Source: Bacilli bacterium (GTDB lineage Bacteria > Bacillota_I > Bacilli_A > RF39 > UBA660). Taken from it: DNA of 64,000 nt. The position numbers and the translations under genes are program-made. Below the pieces are notes generated by a model. That model was not told the origin of the DNA. It ran no database searches and saw only the letters and a list, made by a program, of their open reading frames with translations. This document shows positions 33,856-42,184 of the stretch, piece after piece. The stretch lies in the NCBI GenBank assembly GCA_017511605.1, contig JAFWJL010000002.1, positions 162,042 to 226,041 on the forward strand, read 5' to 3'. Within the stretch, counting starts at the first letter, position 1; each line of letters opens with the position of its first letter.

Positions 33856-34743
33856 TTAGTTAAAAAAACTTGTTAAGTCTGAACCATCCTCTTCTTCATC
33901 ATTTACAACTTCTTTTTCTAATGGATCTTCTATTTTTTCTAAAGGAACATTTACATCATCTTCTAATGTATTTTCATCACCCATAGAAACAGAAGAATCA
34001 CTCTCTATATTAGTACTATCTACTTCTCCATAACTTAAATCGACCGTCTCTTCAATAGGAGTAGTATCCACTTCTTTTACTTTAGTATATCTAGCATTCT
34101 TAGTCTTCTTGACAACAACACTAATAATCATAATAATTATTACAAATACAGCAATACTAACTAATACTAATATAACTAAAGGCATTAAACCCTTTTCTTG
34201 TAATTCAGTAATTAATCTAGTAATACCATTAACATCTTTCTTAATAGTAGCACCATTTACTATCTCATCTAATGTTAAATCTTTATATTTATCATACCCA
34301 CCTATTTGGCAATACTTATTATCATCATATACAGATATATATTTAACATCTTTAGCAGTTTTTCCATCTATAAAATACTTAGATACAACTTTAATAGAAA
34401 AAGGAGCACTACTATTACCATTTAACTTATAACCAGAATAATTACTATCTAAATCCCTATCAGTACAATAAGTTACAAAACCAATATTCTTTTGATCTTC
34501 TCCAAATAATAATACATTAATACTTATAGGTTTCTTAGTAACACCATTATTCTTAATAGATTCAAAAGTAATTAAACCATTCCCTTTATCATCTACACTT
34601 GTATTATAAACAAAATTACTATAATCAAAATTCTCAGTTTTAACACTAGCCTTAGTACCTACAGGAATAAGTGTTTGAACATCTTCTGCATATACCATTA
34701 TTGGCAATAATAATAAAACTAATAAAAACATATATTTCTTCAT
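33856..34743 (-). CDS. Secreted-then-anchored membrane protein of unknown function
   Basis: 295 residues. Cleavable signal peptide (MKKYMFLLVLLLLPIMVYAED, cut after AYA-like VYA), an extracellular domain of about 170 residues with two cysteines (FVTYCTDRDL and NKYCQIGGY), one membrane helix at about 190-215 (LMPLVILVLVSIAVFVIIIMII) and an acidic cytoplasmic tail of 75 residues. The type I topology suggests an adhesion or sensing role, but no family is recognised. It lies 10 nt after the cca stop direction and precedes dnaD, all on the minus strand. Confidence 0.65.
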   Translation of the reverse strand: MKKYMFLLVLLLLPIMVYAEDVQTLIPVGTKASVKTENFDYSNFVYNTSVDDKGNGLITFESIKNNGVTKKPISINVLLFGEDQKNIGFVTYCTDRDLDSNYSGYKLNGNSSAPFSIKVVSKYFIDGKTAKDVKYISVYDDNKYCQIGGYDKYKDLTLDEIVNGATIKKDVNGITRLITELQEKGLMPLVILVLVSIAVFVIIIMIISVVVKKTKNARYTKVKEVDTTPIEETVDLSYGEVDSTNIESDSSVSMGDENTLEDDVNVPLEKIEDPLEKEVVNDEEEDGSDLTSFFN

Positions 34744-34753
34744 ATTATCACCT

Positions 34754-35851
34754 CTATGAATACTTATCTTTAATATATTTAGATATACTAGTCTTTACAT
34801 TCTCTAATCTATTATATAATATTTCTTCTTCTAAATCATCATAAATATCTTTTAAATATTCTCCAGGCTCTCTATTTAATATAGCCATTATCTCTTCTGC
34901 AGTAATATTTATCTCTTTTCTACTCTTAATAATAAGATTATTATATGTTTCAGTTATTCTTTTAATATCATCTTTCTTAATCTTTCCAGCAACACTATTA
35001 ACATATAATCCATATTTATATAATACACTAGGATTTAAATTATCAAGTTCTATTACTTTATTAACATTATCTATTAAATCCATTTCATTCTTATTAAAAG
35101 GATATTTATCCCCTACATTTAATATACTCCATATCCCAATAGAACTAGTAACATCACTATCTAAAACTTTATATAAATTAGGTATTTCTAATTCTTTATC
35201 AAGCTCTAAATCAAGTAATAATCTAATACCTTTTCTAAAATTAGGACTAGTAAATATTTTATCCAATTCATCTTTTTTTCTATTATAAGATAAATTAGCT
35301 AATAAACCCTTAGTTTTCTTTATAGCATCAAAAGTATCTTCATCTAAATTAAAATCTAAAATAGTCGCAAACCTAATAGCTCTTAAAATACGTAAAGAAT
35401 CTTCTCTAAACTTTTCTAAACTATCTCCTACAGCTCTAATTATCTTAGAATCCAAATCCTTTTTACCACCTAAATGGTCTATTATATAACCATCTTTATC
35501 CATACATATAGTATTAATAGTAAAATCTCTTCTTAATAAATCTTCTTCCAAACTATCTATATACTTAATTTCATTAGGATGTCTATTATCACTATAACCT
35601 ATATCTTTTCTAAAAGTAGTAATTTCATAATTAATATTCTTAATTACTACTGTAATAGATCCATAATCATCCCCGGGTAAACATTTATCCTTAAAGATTT
35701 CTTTTATATCTTTAGGAGTAGCATTAGTACAAATATCTATATCGTTAGATTCTATTCCAAGTAAATAATCTCTAACGAATCCTCCTACAACATAAGATTG
35801 AAAACCTTTATTATCAATTTCTTTAAGTAGTTTTAATGCATTATTAAGCAA
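34754..35851 (-). CDS. cca: CCA tRNA nucleotidyltransferase
   Basis: 365 residues of the class II poly(A) polymerase/CCA family. Nucleotidyltransferase signature GGFVRDYLLGIESNDIDICTNA with the DxD carboxylates, then RRDFTINTICMD, the ERhxxExxx-like SLRILRAIRFAT region and helical C-terminal part. It adds or repairs the 3' CCA of tRNAs without a template. Shorter than Bacillus Cca (397) but all head and neck motifs are present. In Bacillus cca also lies in the dnaD-nth neighbourhood. Confidence 0.93.
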   Translation of the reverse strand: MLNNALKLLKEIDNKGFQSYVVGGFVRDYLLGIESNDIDICTNATPKDIKEIFKDKCLPGDDYGSITVVIKNINYEITTFRKDIGYSDNRHPNEIKYIDSLEEDLLRRDFTINTICMDKDGYIIDHLGGKKDLDSKIIRAVGDSLEKFREDSLRILRAIRFATILDFNLDEDTFDAIKKTKGLLANLSYNRKKDELDKIFTSPNFRKGIRLLLDLELDKELEIPNLYKVLDSDVTSSIGIWSILNVGDKYPFNKNEMDLIDNVNKVIELDNLNPSVLYKYGLYVNSVAGKIKKDDIKRITETYNNLIIKSRKEINITAEEIMAILNREPGEYLKDIYDDLEEEILYNRLENVKTSISKYIKDKYS

Positions 35852-35888
35852 AACTTATCACCTACCTACTAATAGTATAACATAAAAA

Positions 35889-35914
35889 TAAAAGAACCCA
35901 ACGGTTCTTTTTTA
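35889..35914 (-). terminator. Terminator of hbs
   Basis: AAAGAACC-GTTG-GGTTCTTT hairpin with T run on the minus strand. Confidence 0.85.
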
Positions 35915-35924
35915 ATAACTAAAA

Positions 35925-36197
35925 TTAGTTTACAGCGTCTTTTAATGCGCTTCCTGCTTTGAAAGTAACAGCTTTTCTAGCAGCGATTTTAACTGTAGCA
36001 CCAGTTCTTGGGTTACGTCCTTCTCTAGCAGCTCTTTTTGAAACACCGAATGTTCCGAAACCAACTAGTGGAACTTTATCTCCTTTTACTAATGCTTTTG
36101 TGATAGCACCGAATGTTGCATCGATTGCTCTAGTAGAGTCAGCTTTAGTTAATCCTGTTTCTTTAGCAACAGCTTCTACTAATTCAACTTTTTTCAT
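35925..36197 (-). CDS. hbs: DNA-binding protein HU
   Basis: 90 residues from MKKVELVEAVAKETGLTKAD, preceded by GGGAGG; an open extension of 13 codons upstream is leader. HU signature GFGTFGVSKRAAREGRNPRTG is intact and length is exact. Abundant nucleoid protein that bends DNA. Codons are the most GC-tolerant and optimised of the window (many GCA/GCT, CGT), as expected for a highly expressed gene. An inverted repeat AAGCAT...ATGCTT at 36222-36240 lies in the leader. Confidence 0.97.
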   Translation of the reverse strand: MKKVELVEAVAKETGLTKADSTRAIDATFGAITKALVKGDKVPLVGFGTFGVSKRAAREGRNPRTGATVKIAARKAVTFKAGSALKDAVN

Positions 36198-36280
36198 TTT
36201 ATTTACCTCCCTATGTAAATTAAGCATATGTATCATGCTTACAATTTAAAATTACCATATTTTAAAACCAAAAGCAACAA

Positions 36281-36625
36281 TTATATGCTATTTTTTTCAA
36301 GTTTTTCGTTAATTTGACTTAAAATAGCTATAATATGTCCAATTGCAAATATAAAAACACAAACTAGTAAACTAACAAACCAAATTACAAACATAATCGA
36401 AAAATTAAATTCTGTTACTACACAAGTATCATTTGAGAAATATGAAGTAGTTGCACAAGTAGAAAATAAGTTACCAAATACTATTCCTAAGAAAAAACAT
36501 ACAACAAATACTCCTATCGCAAACATTTGATAAATATTTAATTTATAACTACCTACTTTAGTCTTTACACTATTGGCTTTAGGGAAATCCTTCTTACTTT
36601 TATTTACCTCATCAAATAAATCCAT
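36281..36625 (-). CDS. Small two-helix membrane protein
   Basis: 114 residues with membrane helices at about 31-50 (IYQMFAIGVFVVCFFLGIVFGNLF) and 76-103, joined by a loop holding two cysteines (FSTCATTSYFSNDTCVV) that could form a disulfide outside. Ends in an amphipathic helix SQINEKLEKN. Starts 2 nt after the stop of the larger membrane protein upstream, so the two are one operon. No known family. Confidence 0.65.
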   Translation of the reverse strand: MDLFDEVNKSKKDFPKANSVKTKVGSYKLNIYQMFAIGVFVVCFFLGIVFGNLFSTCATTSYFSNDTCVVTEFNFSIMFVIWFVSLLVCVFIFAIGHIIAILSQINEKLEKNSI

Positions 36626-36627
36626 AA

Positions 36628-37512
36628 CTACTTATCTCCCTTCTTAGTAGTATTCTTTTTCTTATCTGTAGCTGCAAAACTTTCTTTAATATCAGTAGCT
36701 GCTTCCTTTACTCCTTCTCCTATTTGTTTTCCTACATCTTTTGCAGTCTTTACTACTGTATCTTTAGCTTTATCTATCTTTTTATCAATTTCCTTTTCTT
36801 TTACATAATTATCGATATCTTTTCCAAATTCATCTAATCTATTAGATACCTTCTTATCTACTTCATTAATTTTTTTCTTTATATCATCTAAATTCATTGT
36901 ATCACCTACATCTATTTTCTTTTTATCTAAAAATACTCTATATAAATATACATATCTTGCTACCAATATAATATATATAGTATCCAAAACTGAAATAAAC
37001 ACACCACTAATCGCAATAGTACTAATTAAATTAACTGCTAATAATATAATTGAAACTACCACTATACTATAAAACATAAATTCATTAGGCAACTCATTAA
37101 ATGGAGATTTACTAAGATAAAACTCTCTCCATATTCTTGTATCTCTCATCAACGTATGAACTAAATATATTAGTAATAGCATATTTATTAAAAAATCTAA
37201 TGATGTAATAAGAGAAAAAGCTTGAATTACTGTAAGAAAAGATGTTGTTGTCGTAATAAAATAAATAAATATTATCAATACACTTAAATAATTAAAATAT
37301 CTCTTCCCAATATAAAACTTAAGTAATGAAAAATAAATAAGTATAAATAAATAAACACTGTTATGATTAATAATACTTGTAAATAACTCTACCGAACCAT
37401 TTCTTCCTAATGCAAATGACTGTGTAAATATAATTATCAATAATATAGTCACAATAATCAAAGTAGTAATCATATTTGCATTATCATACCATTTAGTTTT
37501 TTTCTCCATCAA
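36628..37512 (-). CDS. Membrane protein with cytoplasmic amphipathic tail
   Basis: 294 residues: six hydrophobic helices between about 14 and 200, then a 95-residue tail of Lys/Asp-rich helices (KKINEVDKKVSNRLDEFGKDID, KAKDTVVKTAKDVGKQIGEG, VKEAATDIKESFAATDKK) that resembles LEA or YtxH-type 11-mer repeats. Function unknown. Divergent from der and co-transcribed with the 114-residue membrane protein. Confidence 0.65.
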   Translation of the reverse strand: MMEKKTKWYDNANMITTLIIVTILLIIIFTQSFALGRNGSVELFTSIINHNSVYLFILIYFSLLKFYIGKRYFNYLSVLIIFIYFITTTTSFLTVIQAFSLITSLDFLINMLLLIYLVHTLMRDTRIWREFYLSKSPFNELPNEFMFYSIVVVSIILLAVNLISTIAISGVFISVLDTIYIILVARYVYLYRVFLDKKKIDVGDTMNLDDIKKKINEVDKKVSNRLDEFGKDIDNYVKEKEIDKKIDKAKDTVVKTAKDVGKQIGEGVKEAATDIKESFAATDKKKNTTKKGDK

Positions 37513-37546
37513 TTGTCACCATCCTAATTAATTATATCACATTTAA

Positions 37547-37576
37547 TTGAAAATAAAATAATATTTATGTTATAAT
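37547..37576 (+). promoter_or_regulatory. sigma-A promoter for der
   Basis: TTGAAA, 18 bp, TATAAT with extended TGT. Start of transcription would fall near 37583, which excludes the ATG at 37579 as translation start. Confidence 0.7.
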
Positions 37577-37599
37577 AAATGCGAATTGGAGGGGATATT

Positions 37600-38907
37600 A
37601 TGAATCTACCTACTGTTGCATTAGTAGGACGTCCTAATGTTGGTAAATCTACTTTATTTAATAAAATAGTTGGTAAACAAGTATCAATCATCGAAGATTT
37701 ACCTGGAGTTACTAGAGACAGAATCTATCATGAAGCAACATATAATAAAAAGAGATTCTATCTAATTGATACCGGTGGAATAGATGCTACTAAAATGGAT
37801 TTTAATGACGAAATCAAAATGCAAGCAGAAATAGCCATTAATGAAGCAGATGTCGTAGTATTCATAGTAGATGGCAAAGATGGAATAAACTCAAATGATT
37901 TAATCGTAAGAGATATCCTAAGAAAAACAGATAAAAAAGTAATAGTAGCTATTAATAAAATAGATGTTAAAGAAGCTAAAGATAATATATATGATTTCTA
38001 TGAATTGGGATTTGATACATATATTCCTATAAGTAGTATCCACAATACGGGTTTCATTGAATTAATGGATAATATCACAATGAATTTTCATGAAAAAGAA
38101 GAACGTATTGATGATAGAATAAAATTTTCAATAATAGGAAGACCTAATGTAGGTAAAAGTTCTTTAATGAATGCCCTATTAAATGAAGAACGAGTTGTAG
38201 TATCAGATATTGCTGGAACTACCCGTGATTCAATAGACTCAGTATTAACCTATCATAATGAAGAATTTGTAGTAATAGACACTGCTGGGATGAGAAAAAA
38301 AGGAAAAGTATTTGAATCAGTAGAAAAATATAGTTTATTTAGATCGTTAAAGTCAATCGATAGAAGCGATTTATGTCTAGTAGTAATAAATGCTGAAGAA
38401 GGTATTACTGAACATGATAAACATATCGCAGGATATGCCATTGAAAGAGGAAAAGGATTAATATTTGTAGTTAATAAATGGGATACAGTAGAAAACACTA
38501 CTATAAATGAATTTTAAAAACTAATGAGAGCTGAATTTCAATTTGCTACATATGCTCCAATTGTATTCTTATCTGCAAAAACTAAAAAAAGAATACATAC
38601 TTTAATGCCCGAAGTATTAAAAGTAAAAGAAAATATAAAAAGAGAAGTAAAGACATCTCTATTAAATGATATGATACTAGAAGCATATAACCTAAATTTA
38701 CCTCCATCATATAAAGGTAAAAGATTAAAAATATATTTCACTAGTCAAACAGGTATTAATCCACCTAAATTTACATTTAGAGTAAATAATAAAGGTTTAG
38801 TACACTTCTCATATGAAAGATATTTAGAAAATAAAATAAGAGAAAACTTTGATTTTGAAGGTACTCCTATAGTACTACAATTTAAAAACAGGAATGGTGA
38901 TGAATAA
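37600..38907 (+). pseudogene. der: GTPase Der (EngA) interrupted by an in-frame TAA
   Basis: The first part (37600-38517, 305 codons from MNLPTVALVGRPNVGKST) carries G domain 1 and most of G domain 2: GRPNVGKSSLMN, DTAGMRKKG, and NKWD at the G4 site. Then NEF is followed by TAA at 38515-38517, and the same frame resumes KLMRAEFQFATYAPIVFLSAKTKKRIHTLMP through the KH-like domain to TAA at 38907. Compared with Bacillus Der (KEFEENIRDHFQF) the stop stands exactly where Glu is expected, so one base change GAA to TAA explains it. Der is essential for 50S assembly. Options are sequencing error, true null with a second copy elsewhere, readthrough, or a working two-chain Der with reinitiation at ATG 38524, 6 nt after the stop. 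Confidence 0.85.
38524..38907 (+). CDS. C-terminal fragment of Der (G5 and KH-like domain)
   Basis: 127 codons from ATG 38524, if this part is translated on its own. It contains the G5 motif VFLSAKTKKR that completes G domain 2, and the C-terminal KH-like domain FRVNNKGLVHFSYERYLENKIRENFDFEGTPI, which is full length and well conserved. There is no Shine-Dalgarno before the ATG, so only termination-reinitiation coupled to the upstream part could feed it. The absence of further stops or drift suggests the interruption is recent or that the part is still used. Confidence 0.5.
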   Translation: MRAEFQFATYAPIVFLSAKTKKRIHTLMPEVLKVKENIKREVKTSLLNDMILEAYNLNLPPSYKGKRLKIYFTSQTGINPPKFTFRVNNKGLVHFSYERYLENKIRENFDFEGTPIVLQFKNRNGDE

Positions 38908-39161
38908 TGATAATAGGAAATAATAATTATAATCCTAATGCCAATAATTTTAAAAATAAGATGACAGCCATTAAAAACAATTCACTTCTAGGACATCACA
39001 CTTCAAAAGAAATACAAACTAATGCCTATAAAGATATTAATGACAGTAATGAAATGCTACAAGAATCATTAGAAATGTTACAAGAAAGATTTAACAAAGG
39101 ATTAATTTCATATGATGATTTTATGAAACAAGTTAATAAACTAAATAAATTAAGAAAATAA
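38907..39161 (+). CDS. Small protein with SHOCT-like C-terminus
   Basis: 84 residues; the ATG overlaps the TAA of der (TAATG), so translation is coupled. An Asn-rich N-terminus precedes a helical stretch EMLQESLEMLQERFNKGLISYDDFMKQVNKLNKLRK, which resembles the SHOCT motif (L..L...G.I...EF...K..LL). Function unknown. It sits between der and spoVIF, where Bacillus has gpsA-yphE-yphF. Confidence 0.6.
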   Translation: MIIGNNNYNPNANNFKNKMTAIKNNSLLGHHTSKEIQTNAYKDINDSNEMLQESLEMLQERFNKGLISYDDFMKQVNKLNKLRK

Positions 39162-39167
39162 ATAAAT

Positions 39168-39198
39168 CTCCTACATATAATTATATAGGAGGTTTTTT
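39168..39198 (+). terminator. Terminator-like hairpin holding the spoVIF ribosome site
   Basis: CTCCTACATATAA pairs with TTATATAGGAG, followed by G and six T directly before the ATG at 39199. The GGAGG ribosome site is the 3' arm of the stem, so folding would both end the der transcript and hide the spoVIF start. Confidence 0.65.
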
Positions 39199-39438
39199 AT
39201 GTTTAAAGATAGCCTATTTAATAAAATAGAAAAGAAAACTAGTATAAATAAAGAAACAATCATGAATTTAGCCAATAAAATACAAAAAAATAATATGAAA
39301 GATGAAAAAACACTTAGAGAAGTAATTCAAGACTTAAGTAATTTAACTGGTAAAGAAGTATCAAAAGAAAAAGAAGATAAAATTATTAATGCGATTATTA
39401 ATGACCAAGTACCAAATAACGTTGATAAATTATTCTAA
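39199..39438 (+). CDS. spoVIF: Stage VI sporulation protein F (SpoVIF/YjcC)
   Basis: 79 residues matching SpoVIF end to end: MFKDSLFNKIEKKTSINKET, LANKIQKNNMKDEKTLREVIQDLSNLTGKEVSKEKEDKIINAIINDQVP. In Bacillus it is needed for spore coat gene control by GerE in the late mother cell. Preceded by the ribosome-site hairpin and followed by its own terminator, so it is separable from der transcription. No clear sporulation promoter seen within 60 bp upstream. Confidence 0.9.
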   Translation: MFKDSLFNKIEKKTSINKETIMNLANKIQKNNMKDEKTLREVIQDLSNLTGKEVSKEKEDKIINAIINDQVPNNVDKLF

Positions 39439-39464
39439 AAGACTAGTTATTTAGTCTTTTTTAT
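39435..39464 (+). terminator. Terminator of spoVIF
   Basis: AAAAGACTA-GTTAT-TTAGTCTTTTTT hairpin overlapping the TAA stop. Confidence 0.85.
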
Positions 39465-39492
39465 TATATAATTAAAAAGATAGGAGGTATAT

Positions 39493-40611
39493 ATGAAGAA
39501 AATAGTTTATATTCAATTCCCAGATAATACAATACATGATGTAGAAGTATATAAATTCTGTAAAACAGAAAATAATATGTATTATATAGAATATTTTGAT
39601 CTTATTAAGCAAATAGACATGTATACCGTATTATCAAATATTAATAATACATTAATAAATATCCCAGATAATGAAATACCATTTGATACTCTATCACAAA
39701 ATGCTATTAAATTGGATTTAAATATTCTTCCAGGATATATACCATGTATTACATTAATTAACAAAAAGGAAATACAAACAATAGAACCTCCTAAAGCACA
39801 AACTCAAAATCAGTTTATAGTATATGTAGATCAAAATAATAATAAATATATAACTAAAAATATCACAAATAAATATGGTATTACTAATAAAGATGAAACA
39901 ATTACTGTAGATGGAATCACTTATGTTAAGGTATATCAAAGTAATATAGATGATATAATTAAAAAATCAGGAAACACTGAAACTCCTATATATAAAGACT
40001 ATTATAATAACCAAGTTTCTAATTACGATGCTCCAGAACTAACAAAAGAACAAGGTAAACCAATAGATCCACCATATGTTCATGTTCATCATATAATGTC
40101 ATATTATTATGATATGCAAGATAATAAATATTATCTTGATAGAGAGGGACTAGATATAGCTCGTAAATACAATGTAGAAATTGAAGGTACCCCAACAATA
40201 GCTTTAGATAAAAATTGCTACTCTATCACAAAAGAACAAATAGAGAATTTAAAAGAAAAAACAATAGAAATGTATAGTTGGATAGAAAAAGCAGTTCTAA
40301 TAAATAAAGATAAACCTACAATCAAAAGTGTATTAGCTGTACATATATGTAATATTGATAATAATAATTTTATTCCATTAGATATATTTAAAAAATATAA
40401 ATTAATGCAAGCACAGAAATTAATAAAAGTAGATGGAATAATATATATAAACGTAACTGAAGATGATCTCGCAGAAATAAAAATGTCTTATTCCAAAGAT
40501 CATACAGAAATAGTACTAATAAATAAAAAAATAAGAAGAAAAACCAACGAACTAGAGAATATGTTAGATATAAGTACTAGAGAAGACAGAGAAAAACCAA
40601 CTCAAAAATAA
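39493..40611 (+). CDS. Protein with three tandem ~50-residue repeats, between spoVIF and spoIVA
   Basis: 372 residues, no signal peptide. I see three related units: about 108-157 (FIVYVDQNNNKYITKNITNKYG ... TVDGITYVKVYQSNIDDI), about 205-256 (YYYDMQDNKYYLDREGLDIARKYN ... NCYSITKEQIENL) and about 285-335 (HICNIDNNNFIPLDIFKKYK ... VDGIIYINVTEDDLAEI). Each has a beta strand, an NN/DN turn, a K-Y helix and a Y-strand followed by an acidic helix. An HVHHIM cluster precedes repeat 2. Unknown family. Location between two spore genes, with AGGAGG site and own terminator, makes it a candidate spore protein. Confidence 0.7.
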   Translation: MKKIVYIQFPDNTIHDVEVYKFCKTENNMYYIEYFDLIKQIDMYTVLSNINNTLINIPDNEIPFDTLSQNAIKLDLNILPGYIPCITLINKKEIQTIEPPKAQTQNQFIVYVDQNNNKYITKNITNKYGITNKDETITVDGITYVKVYQSNIDDIIKKSGNTETPIYKDYYNNQVSNYDAPELTKEQGKPIDPPYVHVHHIMSYYYDMQDNKYYLDREGLDIARKYNVEIEGTPTIALDKNCYSITKEQIENLKEKTIEMYSWIEKAVLINKDKPTIKSVLAVHICNIDNNNFIPLDIFKKYKLMQAQKLIKVDGIIYINVTEDDLAEIKMSYSKDHTEIVLINKKIRRKTNELENMLDISTREDREKPTQK

Positions 40612-40632
40612 AGAACTTTTTAGTTCTTTTTT
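40608..40632 (+). terminator. Terminator of the triple-repeat gene
   Basis: AAAGAAC-TTTTTA-GTTCTTT with eight T. Confidence 0.85.
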
Positions 40633-40673
40633 TTATGCATAAACATAAATATTTAATAAATGAGGAGAATGTT

Positions 40674-42137
40674 ATGGAAAAATATGAAATTATTAAAAAT
40701 ATCGCCAAACGTAGTGGCGGAGACATTTATCTAGGAGTAGTTGGTGCTGTTAGAACTGGTAAATCCACTTTTATTAAAAGAATGATTGAAACACTAGTAG
40801 TTCCAAATATAGAAGACGAATATGAAAGAAAAAGAGCATTAGATGAAATACCTCAAACAGCTGCAGGTAAAACTATTATGACTACAGAACCTAAATTTGT
40901 CCCTAATAATACAGCAAAAATAAAAATAGATGATGTTACTTGTAATATTAAATTAATTGATTGTGTAGGATACATGATTAATAATGCAATTGGTGCTACC
41001 GATGAGAATGGCCCAAGAATGGTTAAAACACCATGGTACAATGATGAAATACCATTCACAGAAGCTGCGGAAATAGGAACTGAAAAAGTCATTAAAGAAC
41101 ACTCAACAATAGGTATTGTAGTAACTCAAGATGGTTCCATTGGAGATTTTCAAAGAAGTGATTATGTTGAAGTAGAAAAACGAGTAGTAAACGAACTACA
41201 AAGCATAGGAAAACCATATATAGTAATATTAAATACTACCCATCCTACCCTACCTGATACAGAGAGACTATCAAAAGAATTAAAAGATGAATACAATGTA
41301 CCTGTACTTCCAATAAATATTGAAGCTATGAATGAAAAAGATATGTATAATATTCTAAGAGAAGCACTATATGAATTTCCAGTACTAGAAGTAAGAATAA
41401 ATATGCCAGAATGGATTTCTATATTAAATCCTGATAATAAGATTAAAAAAAGTTATATTGATTCAATAAGAGAAAGTGTCATAGAAATAGATAAAATAAA
41501 AGATGTAGATAAGATTTGTAATAAATTATTAGAAAATGAATATATTGAAAAAGCATACCTTTCAGATGTAGATACCTCTACAGGTATAATTACAGTAAAC
41601 TTAACTGCCCCTAATACATTGTTTAATGAAACATTAAAAGAATTAATTGATATAGATGTAAAATCCAAGGCAGATCTTCTATCTCTATTTCAAGAATTTA
41701 ATGTGGCAAAAAAAGAATATGATCAATACAAATACGCTTTAAAAATGGTAAAACAAACTGGTTATGGTATAGCTACCCCTACTATCAATGATATGAAATT
41801 AGATAAACCTGAAATTATTAAACAAGGAACACGTTTTGGAGTAAAACTAAAAGCAGTTGCACCATCTATTCACATGATAAGAGTAGATGTTGAATCAACA
41901 TTTGAGCCTATTATTGGTAGCGAAGTTCAATCAAAAGAATTAATTGACTATCTTACAAAAAATGATAATGATATATGGAAAAGTGAAATCTTCGGTAGAA
42001 GTTTAGATTCAATTGTCCAAGAAGGTATTCAATCTAAAATAAACTTAATGCCTGATAATATTAGATATAAACTACAAAATACACTTTCTAAAGTAGTTAA
42101 TAAAGGAAGCAATAATGTAATTACGATAGTAATCTAA
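40674..42137 (+). CDS. spoIVA: Stage IV sporulation protein A
   Basis: 487 residues from MEKYEIIKNIAKRSGGDIYLG (Bacillus SpoIVA 492); GAGGAG lies 7 nt upstream. Walker A GAVRTGKST near residue 28, LIDCVGYMINNAIGATDENGPRMVKTPW and the long conserved middle and C-terminal domains are full. SpoIVA is the ATP-hydrolysing cytoskeletal protein that polymerises on the forespore surface as the basement layer of the coat, recruited by SpoVM. It is the strongest single marker that this organism makes endospores. Confidence 0.97.
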   Translation: MEKYEIIKNIAKRSGGDIYLGVVGAVRTGKSTFIKRMIETLVVPNIEDEYERKRALDEIPQTAAGKTIMTTEPKFVPNNTAKIKIDDVTCNIKLIDCVGYMINNAIGATDENGPRMVKTPWYNDEIPFTEAAEIGTEKVIKEHSTIGIVVTQDGSIGDFQRSDYVEVEKRVVNELQSIGKPYIVILNTTHPTLPDTERLSKELKDEYNVPVLPINIEAMNEKDMYNILREALYEFPVLEVRINMPEWISILNPDNKIKKSYIDSIRESVIEIDKIKDVDKICNKLLENEYIEKAYLSDVDTSTGIITVNLTAPNTLFNETLKELIDIDVKSKADLLSLFQEFNVAKKEYDQYKYALKMVKQTGYGIATPTINDMKLDKPEIIKQGTRFGVKLKAVAPSIHMIRVDVESTFEPIIGSEVQSKELIDYLTKNDNDIWKSEIFGRSLDSIVQEGIQSKINLMPDNIRYKLQNTLSKVVNKGSNNVITIVI

Positions 42138-42159
42138 GAAGAGAAATCTTCTTTTTTTT
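42135..42159 (+). terminator. Terminator of spoIVA
   Basis: AAGAAGA-GAAA-TCTTCTT with eight T, starting at the stop codon; a TATAAT follows at 42163 for the next gene. Confidence 0.8.
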
Positions 42160-42184
42160 TGTTATAATAAATATAGGTGGTAAT

